Source: Microlunatus parietis
GTDB lineage: Bacteria > Actinomycetota > Actinomycetes > Propionibacteriales > Propionibacteriaceae
Assembly (NCBI RefSeq): GCF_013407955.1
Contig: NZ_JACCBU010000001.1
Span: 6,572,001 to 6,636,000 of the forward strand
Direction of reading: 5' to 3'
DNA length: 64,000 bases
Below, piece after piece: positions 1 through 8,538 of the stretch (position 1 is its first letter; every line of letters starts with the position of its first letter). The position numbers were made by a program, and so were the translations under genes. The notes below the pieces were generated by a model. It was given only the letters and a program-made list of their open reading frames with translations, made no database searches and was not told the origin of the DNA.

Positions 1-460
1 CGTCGGCCTCCCGAACCAGGCCCGGCACCCCGACGCCGAGCCCGATCACGCGTGCCCGGGGCGACCTGGCGAGCAGCTTCCGGATCACGCCGTCGGCCAC
101 CGTGGCCGCCCGCTCGGGGGTGGGCACCCGCCGGGTCGCCCGCCGCACCCGGGCCCGGACCACTCCGCCGAGGCCGACCAGTCCCACCGTGACCGCGTCG
201 ACGTCGGGATTGACCGTGACGGCCAGGACGTCCGGATTCGGCTCGATCCTGGGGCTGGGCCGGCCGACGCCGTCGATCGCCGGCTCCGCCTCGACGACCA
301 GCCCGAGCTGGGCCAGTTCGGCGACCAGGCCGCCGATGGTGGACCGGTTGAGCCGGGTCAGCCGGGTCAGTTCGGCCCGGCTGAGCCCGCGCCGGGTGTG
401 CACCAGCCGGAGCACCGCGGACAGGTTGCGGCGCCGCGAGGAGTCCGTACCCGCTGACAT
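1..460 (-). CDS. ROK-family transcriptional regulator, N-terminal part (runs off the window)
   Basis: The gene reads leftwards from an ATG at 460 and is cut by the window edge. The visible ~150 residues begin with a winged-helix DNA-binding region (residues about 8-60, with the RAELTRLTRLNRSTIGGLV helix-turn-helix) followed by the start of a ROK sugar-kinase-like domain (VTVGLVGLGG, then VIGLGVGVPG). ROK repressors of this layout typically bind a sugar or sugar phosphate. It diverges from xylA with 107 bp between the starts, so a xylose-responsive repressor (XylR) is the natural inference. The sensor part and any zinc motif lie outside the window, so the ligand cannot be judged. Confidence 0.85.
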   Translation of the reverse strand, partial: MSAGTDSSRRRNLSAVLRLVHTRRGLSRAELTRLTRLNRSTIGGLVAELAQLGLVVEAEPAIDGVGRPSPRIEPNPDVLAVTVNPDVDAVTVGLVGLGGVVRARVRRATRRVPTPERAATVADGVIRKLLARSPRARVIGLGVGVPGLVREAD

Positions 461-494
461 CTCACCGGCCTTCCGTTGACGGCACCCGCCTTCG

Positions 495-537
495 TTGACG
501 ATGATGATTGTGCGCGAATATGTTGCGGAGGGCAACA
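495..537 (+). promoter_or_regulatory. Candidate xylA promoter with overlapping ROK operator
   Basis: TTGACG at 495-500 and TATGTT at 519-524 (18-bp spacing) make a plausible sigma-70-like promoter. The -10 overlaps a perfect inverted repeat, TGTTGC at 521-526 and GCAACA at 532-537 with a 5-bp spacer. A repressor bound there would block initiation. AAGGAG at 552-557 is the xylA ribosome binding site. The assignment to the neighbouring ROK protein is inference. Confidence 0.5.
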
Positions 538-567
538 ATTCAAAGATGATCAAGGAGTGTTGAAGTC

Positions 568-1758
568 ATGGCAGTCACCCCCACCCCTGCGGACAAGTTC
601 TCATTCGGCCTGTGGACCATCGGCTGGGTCGGCCAGGATCAGTTCGGCGCGCCGTCGCGGGAGCCGCTGGATGTCGTCGAGGCGGTGACCAAGCTGGCCG
701 AGCTCGGCGCGTACGGGCTCACCTTCCACGACAACGACCTGTTCCCGTTCGAGGCCACCGACGCCGAGCGGACCGCCCAGATCGACCGGCTCAAGGTCGT
801 GCTCGCCGACACCGGCGTGGTCGTCCCCATGATCACCACCAACCTGTTCAGCCACCCGGTGTTCAAGGACGGCGGCTTCACCTCGAACGATCGCGCGGTG
901 CGCCGATTCGCGCTGCGCAAGGTGATCCGCAATCTTGATCTTGCTGCCGAGGTCGGCGCCCAGACGTTCGTCATGTGGGGCGGCCGGGAGGGCGGTGAGT
1001 ACGACCACGCGAAGGACGTCCGGTCAGCGCTGGCCCGCTACCGCGAGGCGGTCAACCTGCTCGCCGACTACGTGACCGATCAGGGGTACGACCTGAAGTT
1101 CGCGATCGAGCCGAAGCCGAACGAGCCGCGCGGCGACATCCTGCTGCCGACGGTCGGCCATGCACTGGCGTTCATCGAGACGCTGGACCGGTCCGAACTG
1201 TTCGGCGTCAACCCGGAGGTCGGCCACGAGCAGATGGCCGGGCTCAACTTCACCCACGCGATCGCGCAGGCCCTGGACGCCGGCAAGTTGTTCCACATCG
1301 ACCTGAACGGCCAGCGCAGCATCAAGTACGACCAGGACCTGGTGTTCGGCCACGGCGACCTGCAGAACGCGTTCTCGCTGGTCGACCTGCTGGAGAACGG
1401 GGGCCCGGACGGCGGCCCGGCCTACGACGGCCCGCGGCACTTCGACTACAAGCCGAGCCGAACCGAGGACTACGCCGGCGTCTGGGAATCGGCCCGCGCC
1501 AACATGGTCACCTACCTGCTGCTGAAGGAACGGGCCAAGGCGTTCCGGGCCGACCCGGAGGTGCAGCAGGCCCTGGCCGACGCCAAGGTCGCGGAGCTGG
1601 CGCAGCCGACGCTGAACGAGGGCGAGAGCTACCAGGACCTGGTCGCGGACCGCTCCAGCTACGAGGACTTCGACGCCGCCGGCTACCACAACGCCCGCGG
1701 CTTCGGCTTCGTCCGGCTGCAGCAGCTCGCGCTGGAGCACCTGCTCGGCGCCCGCTGA
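568..1758 (+). CDS. xylA: Xylose isomerase (group I)
   Basis: This cytoplasmic metalloenzyme converts D-xylose to D-xylulose (and glucose to fructose). The 396-residue length and N-terminus FSFGLWTIGW are those of actinobacterial class I enzymes. All expected residues can be placed: H54 and D57 (TFHDND), E181 and K183 (IEPKPNEP), E217 and H220 (NPEVGHEQ), D245 (HIDLNGQ), D255 and D257 (YDQDL), and D293 in HFDYKP, shifted six residues from the Streptomyces numbering by a small GPDGGPAYDG insertion. The ATG at 568 has AAGGAG upstream. Transcription diverges from the ROK regulator; no xylulokinase gene is visible on this side. Confidence 0.97.
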   Translation: MAVTPTPADKFSFGLWTIGWVGQDQFGAPSREPLDVVEAVTKLAELGAYGLTFHDNDLFPFEATDAERTAQIDRLKVVLADTGVVVPMITTNLFSHPVFKDGGFTSNDRAVRRFALRKVIRNLDLAAEVGAQTFVMWGGREGGEYDHAKDVRSALARYREAVNLLADYVTDQGYDLKFAIEPKPNEPRGDILLPTVGHALAFIETLDRSELFGVNPEVGHEQMAGLNFTHAIAQALDAGKLFHIDLNGQRSIKYDQDLVFGHGDLQNAFSLVDLLENGGPDGGPAYDGPRHFDYKPSRTEDYAGVWESARANMVTYLLLKERAKAFRADPEVQQALADAKVAELAQPTLNEGESYQDLVADRSSYEDFDAAGYHNARGFGFVRLQQLALEHLLGAR

Positions 1759-1764
1759 CGTCGC

Positions 1765-2265
1765 TCAGGAAGCGGTACGAACCCAGCGCTGCTCGCCGTC
1801 CACGGTCGCCTCGGTACGGCTGAGGCCGGCCCGGGCGGCGACGCGCTGGGAGGCGACGTGCTCCGGGTGGACGTACGCGCCGACGACCCGGACGCCGTCG
1901 GCGAGGAGCCAGTCGACCAGCCCGGCGGCGGCCTCGGACGCGTAGCCGCGGCCCTGCCAGGCGGTGCCGATCTCCCAGGCGACGTCGGCCTCGCCGGCGG
2001 CCGGCCGGACCGTCGCCTGGACCACGCCGATCGGCACCTCGTCGAGCCGGACGATCCAGTTCAGCCAGCGTTCGGCGCCGTCGGGGGACCGGCCGCCGGC
2101 CAGCCGCCGGTAACGGTCCCGGAGTTGATCAAGGTCCGGCGGGCTGCCGCCGGTGAACGTGTACAGCAAGGGATCCGCCAGGACGGCCACCATCGCCTCG
2201 GCGTCCTCCGGTACCACCGGGCGCAGGGTCAGCCGGCGGGTCCGCAGCGCCGGGAACCCGGTCAC
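1765..2265 (-). CDS. GNAT N-acetyltransferase, RimJ/RimL type
   Basis: A 166-residue acetyltransferase. It opens with LRTRRLTLRPVVPEDAEAM, the usual start of RimJ/RimL-like GNATs, and carries the acetyl-CoA site region at WQGRGYASEAAAGLVDWLL, followed by AYVHPEHVASQRVAARAGL, which is the conserved late motif of the fold. The substrate cannot be inferred. I chose the GTG at 2265 because it overlaps the stop of the upstream membrane-protein gene by four bases (GTGA), implying translational coupling. It is the last gene of a three-gene minus-strand operon and converges on xylA with only 6 bp between stop codons. Confidence 0.85.
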   Translation of the reverse strand: MTGFPALRTRRLTLRPVVPEDAEAMVAVLADPLLYTFTGGSPPDLDQLRDRYRRLAGGRSPDGAERWLNWIVRLDEVPIGVVQATVRPAAGEADVAWEIGTAWQGRGYASEAAAGLVDWLLADGVRVVGAYVHPEHVASQRVAARAGLSRTEATVDGEQRWVRTAS

Positions 2266-3644
2266 CGCTCGGCGCCGGTCCGCGGGTCGAGAGTCTTGCC
2301 GACGCCGCCGCAGACGGCCACGACCGCCTCGGTCTCGCCGCGTTCGGTCAGCCGGCCGGCGGCCGGGTCGTCGCCGTCCGGCGCCCCGGCGAAGCGCAGT
2401 TCGAGGCTGGCGCCGCGGCCCGACTCGACCGCGCACGGGAACGACCACAGTTCCGCGCCGTCGGTGATCCGCAGGCCGACGATCCGGTCGGCCTTGTCGT
2501 CGAACCGGTTGGTGCCGGCCAGGACGAGGATGTCGCCGTACGAGGCGGAGATCACGCTGCTCGTGATCTCCGGCCCGCCGGGCAGGGACGCCTTGACCGG
2601 CGACACCGAGTAGCCGAGCGCGCGGTCCGTCGACGGCGTGTACCCGGTGAACCCGCTCAACTGCTGACAACCTGCACCGTGCACGACCAGGGTCCGGACC
2701 GGGCCCTCGCCGGGCTGCCGCCAGGAGACGCAGCTGAACAGCAGTTCCGGGGTCGGGTCACCGGACCTGATCTGTTCCGTACGCTGCGCCGCCAACTGGG
2801 CCGCCGACATGCCGATGCCACCCATTCCGATCACCAGCGCGACCAGCAGCGTGACCACCGTCCCGGCCGGGCGGTCCGGACGGCGGCCGGGCAGCAGCCG
2901 CCAGGCGGCCCAACCGGCCACCAGCACGGCGACGCCGGCCAGGTAGAGCCGCGGGGTCGCCTCGGTGAACAGGGCCGCCCAGCGCATCGCCGAACCGGAC
3001 ACGGCGAGGTCCGCCGCCGCCTGCCGCAGGTCGGGCGCGAACACGGCCCGACCGACCGCCAGCGGGATCACCGCGGCGACGCAGGCCAGCACCAGCGGCC
3101 AGAGCCGCGGCGGGCTCCGGGGCGGCAGGTCGTCGATGTTCTGCCAGAGGCTGCGCCAGGTGGTGGTCACCGCGGTCGCCACCCAGACCACGCCGAGCAG
3201 CACCGAGAGCAGCGTGCCGAACAGCTCGCCTCGGATGATCACCCCGAAGATCATCACCAGGACCAGGGCGGCGCCGAGATAGGCGACCGGGAACAAGATC
3301 AACCGGGCCACCCAGTGCCGCGACCGGATCAGCACCGCGATCGCCAGGCCGAAGATCAACAACCAGGTTCCGGTGCTGCGCTGGGTGGCGAACCAGACCT
3401 CGCCGCCGGTCGCGAACGCGGCCGAGGCCAGCGGCGCCAACTGGCCCAGCAGCGGATCGTCATTGCCGCGGGCCAGCTCCGGCAGCCAGTAGGCGACGAA
3501 GAAGATCACGTTGACCACGACCATGATCAACATCGGCAGCCGGGACAGCTCCAGCACCTTCGCCGTCGGCAGGTAGCTGTCGTCGCGGGAGAGCCCCGCC
3601 AGCGTCGGCTGCGTCGCCGCGCTGAGCGAGGTGATCGTGCTCAC
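2262..3644 (-). CDS. 7-TM membrane protein with extracytoplasmic PQQ-like C-terminal domain
   Basis: A 460-residue protein I cannot name. The first ~280 residues hold about seven hydrophobic segments, starting with LPMLIMVVVNVIFFVAYWL and ending near VVTLLVALVIGMGG. The remaining ~175 residues are soluble and probably outside the cell, with two cysteines near its start (SCVSW, GAGCQQL), and contain two stretches like PQQ/beta-propeller blades (VGLRITDGAELWSF and KTLDPRTGAER). The chain ends abruptly inside the second blade, where a Trp normally follows, so the domain is either minimal or truncated. The GTG start at 3644 overlaps the stop of the SPFH-like gene, and the stop overlaps the GNAT start. 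Confidence 0.7.
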   Translation of the reverse strand: MSTITSLSAATQPTLAGLSRDDSYLPTAKVLELSRLPMLIMVVVNVIFFVAYWLPELARGNDDPLLGQLAPLASAAFATGGEVWFATQRSTGTWLLIFGLAIAVLIRSRHWVARLILFPVAYLGAALVLVMIFGVIIRGELFGTLLSVLLGVVWVATAVTTTWRSLWQNIDDLPPRSPPRLWPLVLACVAAVIPLAVGRAVFAPDLRQAAADLAVSGSAMRWAALFTEATPRLYLAGVAVLVAGWAAWRLLPGRRPDRPAGTVVTLLVALVIGMGGIGMSAAQLAAQRTEQIRSGDPTPELLFSCVSWRQPGEGPVRTLVVHGAGCQQLSGFTGYTPSTDRALGYSVSPVKASLPGGPEITSSVISASYGDILVLAGTNRFDDKADRIVGLRITDGAELWSFPCAVESGRGASLELRFAGAPDGDDPAAGRLTERGETEAVVAVCGGVGKTLDPRTGAER

Positions 3645-4348
3645 CCGCCGACTCCGGAACGCTGGTCGTCCTCGGAACTGCTGGCCAGGGTGCCGCCGAG
3701 GTCGGAGTCCTCGACATAGGTCTCGTCGACGTACGGATCGACCCAGAGCCGCTCCGCCGGCGGCGCCACCTCCTTGACCGGCTCCTGCTCGGCCGACCAC
3801 TCCACCCGGCGGATCGTGACGCCCTGCACGTCGACCATGTCGTCGACCACGTTGTACGGCAGCCAGGCCTCCCGCAGCACCTTGAGCAGGGACTGCCGCC
3901 GGATCTCGGCGTAGTCGTTCATCCGCATCGCCGTCCGTACCGCGACCTCGAGCTCCGCCTGCACGCCCCGGGCCAGGAACAGGCCGAGCTCGCTGCCGTA
4001 GTGCTCGGCCAACTGCTGCAACCCGTGGTACTCCTCGTCGTCCAGCAGCCGCAGCAGCACCTGGAGCTCCATCCGGTGGATCATCCCGCCGTCCGCGGTG
4101 ACCACGTCGTCGAGCGTGATCGCCGCCTCGATGGTGTCGGTGGTGACCGGCAGCACCTCCAGCGCGGGCAGCAGCGGCCACCAGCTCGGCACCAGCAACT
4201 CGCCGGGCAGCTTGATCCTGGCCGGCCGGCGCCCGTCGAACAGGATCACGACCGTGCCCGGGCGCACCCTGGCCAGCCGGTCCAGGAGTCGCCGCTCGCC
4301 GGTGAACAGATGCGGCGGGTCGGTGGCTTCGGGGACGGCTTCAGTCAT
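3641..4348 (-). CDS. SPFH/band-7-like protein of unknown function
   Basis: A 235-residue protein without obvious signal peptide or membrane span. The central part, roughly residues 70-170, looks like an SPFH (stomatin/prohibitin) fold: ITLDDVVTADGGMIHRMELQ is the typical beta-hairpin of that domain and is followed by a helical ALxxGVQAELEVAVRTAMRMNDY region. The acidic C-terminus (YVDETYVEDSDLGG) is probably disordered. SPFH proteins scaffold membrane microdomains, and the next gene, translationally coupled through GTGA, encodes a multispanning membrane protein, so the two products may form a complex. The family call is tentative. Confidence 0.55.
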   Translation of the reverse strand: MTEAVPEATDPPHLFTGERRLLDRLARVRPGTVVILFDGRRPARIKLPGELLVPSWWPLLPALEVLPVTTDTIEAAITLDDVVTADGGMIHRMELQVLLRLLDDEEYHGLQQLAEHYGSELGLFLARGVQAELEVAVRTAMRMNDYAEIRRQSLLKVLREAWLPYNVVDDMVDVQGVTIRRVEWSAEQEPVKEVAPPAERLWVDPYVDETYVEDSDLGGTLASSSEDDQRSGVGG

Positions 4349-4517
4349 GGCGTACTCAGCGGGTTGTGCGTGTCCTTGCGGGGCGGGTAGCAGGGGATGC
4401 GGGTTGGCATGTCAGTCCAAGACTGCATCACGCGCGCGGTTAGCGCCAGAATGCGGTCCCGCTGCCGGACCGGTGAGCGTGCGTCCGATTGTCGTACCGC
4501 AGTGGCAGGATGAGCCC

Positions 4518-5516
4518 GTGCCGCCTTCCACCAGCCGTTCGGCCTCCAGCAACCGGTCATCGGTGCCGAGCACCCTGCTGGTCACCGGCCCCGAGTCGCT
4601 GCTGGCCGACCGGGCCGTCACCGACGTGCTCGCCAAGGCCCGGGCCGTCGCGCCGGAGCTCGAGGTGACCGAGGTCGAGGCGGCCCGGCTCGACGCGGGT
4701 CGGCTGGCGGAGCTGGCCAGCCCCTCGCTGTTCTCCAGCTCCCGGGCCGCGGTGATCCGCAACCTGGCCGAGCTGCCGGCCGACCTGTTCGACCCGGTGC
4801 TGGAGATCGCCGGCGCCCAGGTCGAGGACCTGACGCTGGTCCTGGTGCACGGCGGCGGCAACAAGGGCAAGGGCCTGCTGGACAAGCTGAAGAAGCTGAA
4901 GCCGGTCACGGTGGTCGACTGCCCGCAGGTGAAGGCCTGGGAACTGCCCAAGTTCGTCTCCGCGGAGGTACGGAAGGCGGGCGGCACCCTGGAACCGGAG
5001 GCGGCCCAGTTCCTGGTCGACGCGATCGGCCACGATCTGCGGTCGCTGGCCGCCGGGGTGCGGCAGCTGATCGCCGACACCGAGGGCCGGATCGACGTCG
5101 CCACCATCCGGCGCTACTTCGGCGGCCGGGCCGAGGTGACCAGCTTCGCCGTGGCGGACGCCGCGCTGGCCGGCCGGACCGGGGAGGCGATGGAGCAGCT
5201 GCGCTGGGCCACCTCGACCGGGGTGGCGCCGGTGCTGGTCACCAGCGCGCTCGCCTCGGGCCTGCGCGGGCTGGCGAAGTTGATCAGCGCTCCGGGCGGG
5301 CTGCGCGAGCCGGACCTGGCCCGCGAGGTCGGCGTACCGCCGTGGAAACTGAAGACGATGCGGGGTCAGGCCCGCGGCTGGGACTCGACCGGGCTGGCCA
5401 CCGCGCTGCACGCGGTCGCCTCGGCGGACGCGGCCGTCAAGGGGGCCGAGGGTGACGCCGAGTACGCGTTGGAACGGGCCGTTCTGGCGGTCACGGCGGC
5501 CCGGACCCGCCGTTGA
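4518..5516 (+). CDS. holA: DNA polymerase III delta subunit (clamp loader)
   Basis: The 332-residue product fits HolA, which opens the sliding clamp during replication. TLLVTGPESLLADRAV is the usual degenerate P-loop region at the N-terminus, LTLVLVHGGGNKGKGLLDKLKK matches the conserved K-rich segment after domain I, and KFVSAEVRKAGGTLEPEAAQFLVDAIG with the C-terminal YALERAVLAV completes the family pattern. I chose the GTG at 4518 as the closest start before the conserved region with a purine-rich CAGGA upstream; in-frame codons further upstream are less likely. In related genomes holA sits near comEA/comEC and rpsT; here rpsT is 7 kb away. Confidence 0.93.
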   Translation: MPPSTSRSASSNRSSVPSTLLVTGPESLLADRAVTDVLAKARAVAPELEVTEVEAARLDAGRLAELASPSLFSSSRAAVIRNLAELPADLFDPVLEIAGAQVEDLTLVLVHGGGNKGKGLLDKLKKLKPVTVVDCPQVKAWELPKFVSAEVRKAGGTLEPEAAQFLVDAIGHDLRSLAAGVRQLIADTEGRIDVATIRRYFGGRAEVTSFAVADAALAGRTGEAMEQLRWATSTGVAPVLVTSALASGLRGLAKLISAPGGLREPDLAREVGVPPWKLKTMRGQARGWDSTGLATALHAVASADAAVKGAEGDAEYALERAVLAVTAARTRR

Positions 5517-5596
5517 TCCGAGCCGGTCACGTGGTGTTCGCCACGGTTCCTCGTGGTGTGCAATGGATGTACTCCGTGCGGGGTATCGTCGGTCCG

Positions 5597-6466
5597 GTGC
5601 GTTTCCAGCGATCCGTGCCTGTGTCTGCGGCTGCGGTACTTCTGATCGGGTTTTCCCTTCTGCTCGGGGCATGTGGGACAGTTCCGCCCGGCACGGCCGG
5701 TAGCCCGCCCGCTTCCTCCACCGGCACCGGGTCCTCGCCCGGCGGTTCGTCGAGCGCTCCGCCGAGCTCCGCCGCCCCGGAGTCGCCGAGCCCGACCCCG
5801 ACCCCGCCGGCCAGCTCCGAACCGCCGGAGCGGCCCGCGGTCGACTGTAAGAAACTCAAGTGCATCGCGCTCACCTACGACGACGGCCCGAGCCCGGGGA
5901 CGACGCCGGAGTTGATCAAGATCCTGAAGAAGTACAAGGCGAAGGCCACCTTCTTCCAGCTCGGCAATCTGGCCGCCGAATACCCGGAGCTGGTCAAGGA
6001 GATCCATGACATGGGGTCCGAGGTGGCCAACCACTCGTGGGACCACGACTCGCTGGACCGGAAGTCGGTCGACGGGGCGTATATGGACATGAAGAAGGCG
6101 TCGGAAGCGATCGAGAAGGCCTGCGGTTGCCGGATCACCCTGATGCGTCCGCCGTACGGGGCGACGGACAAGGGCGTGGACAAGGCGACCAAGAAACTCG
6201 GCCTGGCCCAGATCCTCTGGGACGTCGACACGCTCGACTGGGAAAGCCACGATCCGTACGACATCAAGAGCAAGGTCCTGCACAGCGCGGCCAAGAACCG
6301 GATCGTGCTGATGCACGACATCCACCAGACCACGATCGATGCCCAGGAGGACATCATCGAAGGCCTGCAGGACAAGGGCTACACGCTGGTCACGGTGAGC
6401 GAGATGCTCGGCAAGACGACGCCCGGCAAGCGGTACCCGAAGTCCTGGGCCCACTACGGCAACTGA
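5597..6466 (+). CDS. Lipoprotein polysaccharide deacetylase (NodB domain)
   Basis: A secreted esterase of carbohydrate family 4, probably removing acetyl groups from peptidoglycan or another cell-wall glycan. From the GTG at 5597 the protein has a signal peptide ending in the lipobox LGAC with Cys26 as lipid anchor, then a Ser/Pro/Thr-rich linker of ~55 residues, then the NodB domain. Motif 1 is TYDDGP (D95, D96), motif 2 HSWDH (H146, H150, metal ligands) and motif 3 RPPYG from residue 184; a late LMHDIH supplies the final motif. An ATG at 5567 is an alternative start and would only lengthen the signal peptide. It follows holA closely. Confidence 0.9.
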   Translation: MRFQRSVPVSAAAVLLIGFSLLLGACGTVPPGTAGSPPASSTGTGSSPGGSSSAPPSSAAPESPSPTPTPPASSEPPERPAVDCKKLKCIALTYDDGPSPGTTPELIKILKKYKAKATFFQLGNLAAEYPELVKEIHDMGSEVANHSWDHDSLDRKSVDGAYMDMKKASEAIEKACGCRITLMRPPYGATDKGVDKATKKLGLAQILWDVDTLDWESHDPYDIKSKVLHSAAKNRIVLMHDIHQTTIDAQEDIIEGLQDKGYTLVTVSEMLGKTTPGKRYPKSWAHYGN

Positions 6467-6476
6467 CCGCTCTCGA

Positions 6477-7361
6477 TCACGTCGGGCTGTGCCGGCGGCT
6501 CTCCAGGCTGGTGTCGGCCCAGGAGGCGAGCAGGTGCAGCGCCTCGGCCGTCGGTGAGCCGGGTTCGGCTGTGTAGATCGTCAGGGTCAGGCCGGGCTCG
6601 GAGATCATGTCCACGCTCTCGTACGCCAGCGTGAGGTCGCCCACGACCGCGTGGTGGAAATGCTTGGTGCCGGCGCCGTGGGTACGGACGTCGTGCGCGC
6701 TCCAGCGGCGCCGGAACTCCTCACTCCGGGTGGACAACTCGCCGACCAGGTCGTGCAGCGCCTTGTCGTGCGGGTCCCGGCCGGCCTCGGTGTGCAGGAT
6801 CGCGACGCAGATGTCGGCCGCCTCGTCCCAGCCGGGGTAGAAGCGGCGGGAATCCTCGTCGAGGAACGTGTAGCGGGCGAAGTTGGGCGGCCGGTCGGGG
6901 TCGCGGTCGTACAGCGGCGCGTGCACGGCGCGGCCGAGGTGGTTGGTCGCCAGCAGATCCATCCGGCCGTTGCGGACGATGGCCGGACCGCCGGTGATGG
7001 CGTCCAGCGTCCACTGCAGGCTCGGCGGCGGGGTCCACGGCTTCGCGGTCCGGCGGCGCGGCCGCATCCGGGCGCTGGTGCCGTCGGCGGCGTGTGCGAG
7101 GTGGAACAGGTGGGCCCGTTCGGCGTCGTCCAACCGCAGCGCCCGGGCGATCGCGTCGAGGACCGCGCCGGAGACGCCCGCCAGGTTGCCGCGTTCGATC
7201 CGGGAGTAGTACTCGATGCTGACCCCGGCCAGGGTGGCGACCTCGGTGCGGCGGAGTCCGGGGACCCGGCGGGACCCGGTCTCGGGCAGCCCGGCGTCGT
7301 GCGGGCTGATCTTGGCTCGCCGCGAGGTCAGGAACTCGCGGACCTCGGCTCGGTTGTCCAC
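6477..7361 (-). CDS. XRE-family regulator with MmyB-like ligand-binding domain
   Basis: A 294-residue DNA-binding protein. The N-terminal helix-turn-helix (residues about 30-85, RRTEVATLAGVSIEYYSRIE) is the XRE type, and the rest matches the MmyB-like PAS-related sensor: WTLDAITGGPAIVRNGRMDLLATNHLGRA, then a FLDEDSRRFYPGWDEAA stretch. Such regulators are common in actinobacteria and often sit next to a divergent oxidoreductase, which is the case here: an alcohol dehydrogenase and an MFS pump start 151 bp away on the other strand. It uses a GTG start at 7361. The ligand is unknown; MmyB-type domains have been linked to fatty-acid-like molecules. Confidence 0.9.
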   Translation of the reverse strand: MDNRAEVREFLTSRRAKISPHDAGLPETGSRRVPGLRRTEVATLAGVSIEYYSRIERGNLAGVSGAVLDAIARALRLDDAERAHLFHLAHAADGTSARMRPRRRTAKPWTPPPSLQWTLDAITGGPAIVRNGRMDLLATNHLGRAVHAPLYDRDPDRPPNFARYTFLDEDSRRFYPGWDEAADICVAILHTEAGRDPHDKALHDLVGELSTRSEEFRRRWSAHDVRTHGAGTKHFHHAVVGDLTLAYESVDMISEPGLTLTIYTAEPGSPTAEALHLLASWADTSLESRRHSPT

Positions 7362-7462
7362 AATGCCGACGCTACCTCGCGCCGCCCCGGCCCTGGGATG
7401 CCTTGTCAGTACACCTCACGGCAGTGACTTCTCCACGCCCGGCCGGGGCGCTCAACTGGAGG

Positions 7463-7482
7463 CGTCGGCCGGTCGGCCGACG
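7463..7482. promoter_or_regulatory. Inverted repeat between the XRE regulator and alcohol dehydrogenase
   Basis: CGTCGGCC at 7463-7470 and GGCCGACG at 7475-7482 form a perfect 8-bp inverted repeat with a GGTC spacer, 30 bp upstream of the dehydrogenase start. It is a reasonable operator for the divergent XRE regulator, although GC-rich palindromes also occur by chance in such DNA. Confidence 0.35.
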
Positions 7483-7512
7483 GGATCCCCAGAGAGTTCG
7501 AGGAGAACGCCA

Positions 7513-8538
7513 GTGCGTGGAGTGGTGATGTACGGGCCCGGTGACGTGCGGGTGGAGCAGGTCGCCGAGCCGACGATCTTGAAGCCGACGGATGCGATCA
7601 TCCGGCTCGCGGCGACCTGCATCTGCGGCTCCGACCTGTGGCCCTACCGGGGCGCCGACGCGGTGACCGAGCCGCTGCACATGGGTCACGAGTACGCCGG
7701 CATCGTCGAGGAGGTCGGCGCCGAGGTGACGACGATCAAGCCCGGCCAGTTCGTGGTCGGGTCGTTCTTCGCCTCCGACAACACCTGCGAGCTCTGCCGG
7801 GCCGGCTACCAGACCTCCTGCGTGCACCGCGAGGTGCTGGGCACCGGCGGCGCCGCCCAGGCCGAACGGATGCGGGTCCCGCTCGCCGACGGCACCCTGG
7901 TCGCCACGCCCGACCTGCCCACCGACGACCTGGTGCCCGGCCTGCTGGCCGCCTCCGACGTCCTCGGTACGGGCTGGTTCGGCGCGGTCGCGGCCGAGGC
8001 CGGCCCGGGCAAGACCGTGGCCGTGGTCGGCGACGGCGCGGTCGGGCTGCTCGCCGTCCTCGCCGCCCGCGAGCTCGGCGCCGAACGGATCATCGCGATG
8101 AGCCGGCACGCGAGTCGGCAGGCGCTGGCCCGCGAGTTCGGCGCCACCGACATCGTCACCGAGCGCGGCGACTCCGGTGCCGAGCGGATCCGGGAACTCA
8201 CCGGCGGCCTCGGTGCGCACTCGGTAGTCGAGGCGGTCGGCACCCAGGAGTCGATGATGCAGGCGATCCGGGCGACCCGGCCGGGCGGCCACGTCGGCTT
8301 CGTCGGCGTCCTGCACGACGTCGCGATCCGCGGCGAGGACTACTTCATGAGCCATGTCCACCTGCACGGCGGTCCGGCCCCGGTGCGCCGGTTCCTGCCC
8401 GAGCTGATCGAGTTGATCATGGCCCGGCGGATCGACCCGGGCCGGGTGTTCGACCTCGAACTCGATCTTGATCAGGCGGCGGACGGTTACCGGGCGATGG
8501 ACGAGCGCCGGGCGATCAAGGTGCTGCTCCGGCCGTGA
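7513..8538 (+). CDS. Zinc-dependent alcohol dehydrogenase family protein
   Basis: A 341-residue medium-chain dehydrogenase/reductase. The catalytic zinc motif is present (CICGSDLW, then MGHEYAG with GHE), a cysteine cluster NTCELCRAGYQTSC corresponds to the structural zinc lobe, and VAVVGDGAVGLLAVLAARELGA is the Rossmann nucleotide-binding motif. The late FVGVLHDVAIRGEDYFMSHVHLHGGPAP region is seen in zinc dehydrogenases acting on small aldehydes or alcohols. The GTG at 7513 has GAGGAGAA upstream. Its stop overlaps the start of the MFS gene (GTGA), so the pair forms an operon, probably controlled by the divergent XRE regulator. The substrate is unknown. Confidence 0.9.
   Translation: MRGVVMYGPGDVRVEQVAEPTILKPTDAIIRLAATCICGSDLWPYRGADAVTEPLHMGHEYAGIVEEVGAEVTTIKPGQFVVGSFFASDNTCELCRAGYQTSCVHREVLGTGGAAQAERMRVPLADGTLVATPDLPTDDLVPGLLAASDVLGTGWFGAVAAEAGPGKTVAVVGDGAVGLLAVLAARELGAERIIAMSRHASRQALAREFGATDIVTERGDSGAERIRELTGGLGAHSVVEAVGTQESMMQAIRATRPGGHVGFVGVLHDVAIRGEDYFMSHVHLHGGPAPVRRFLPELIELIMARRIDPGRVFDLELDLDQAADGYRAMDERRAIKVLLRP

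Noticed and set aside
7353..7361. Perfect DnaA-box-like TTGTCCACA
   Set aside because: It coincides with the first codons of the XRE regulator on the minus strand and stands alone.
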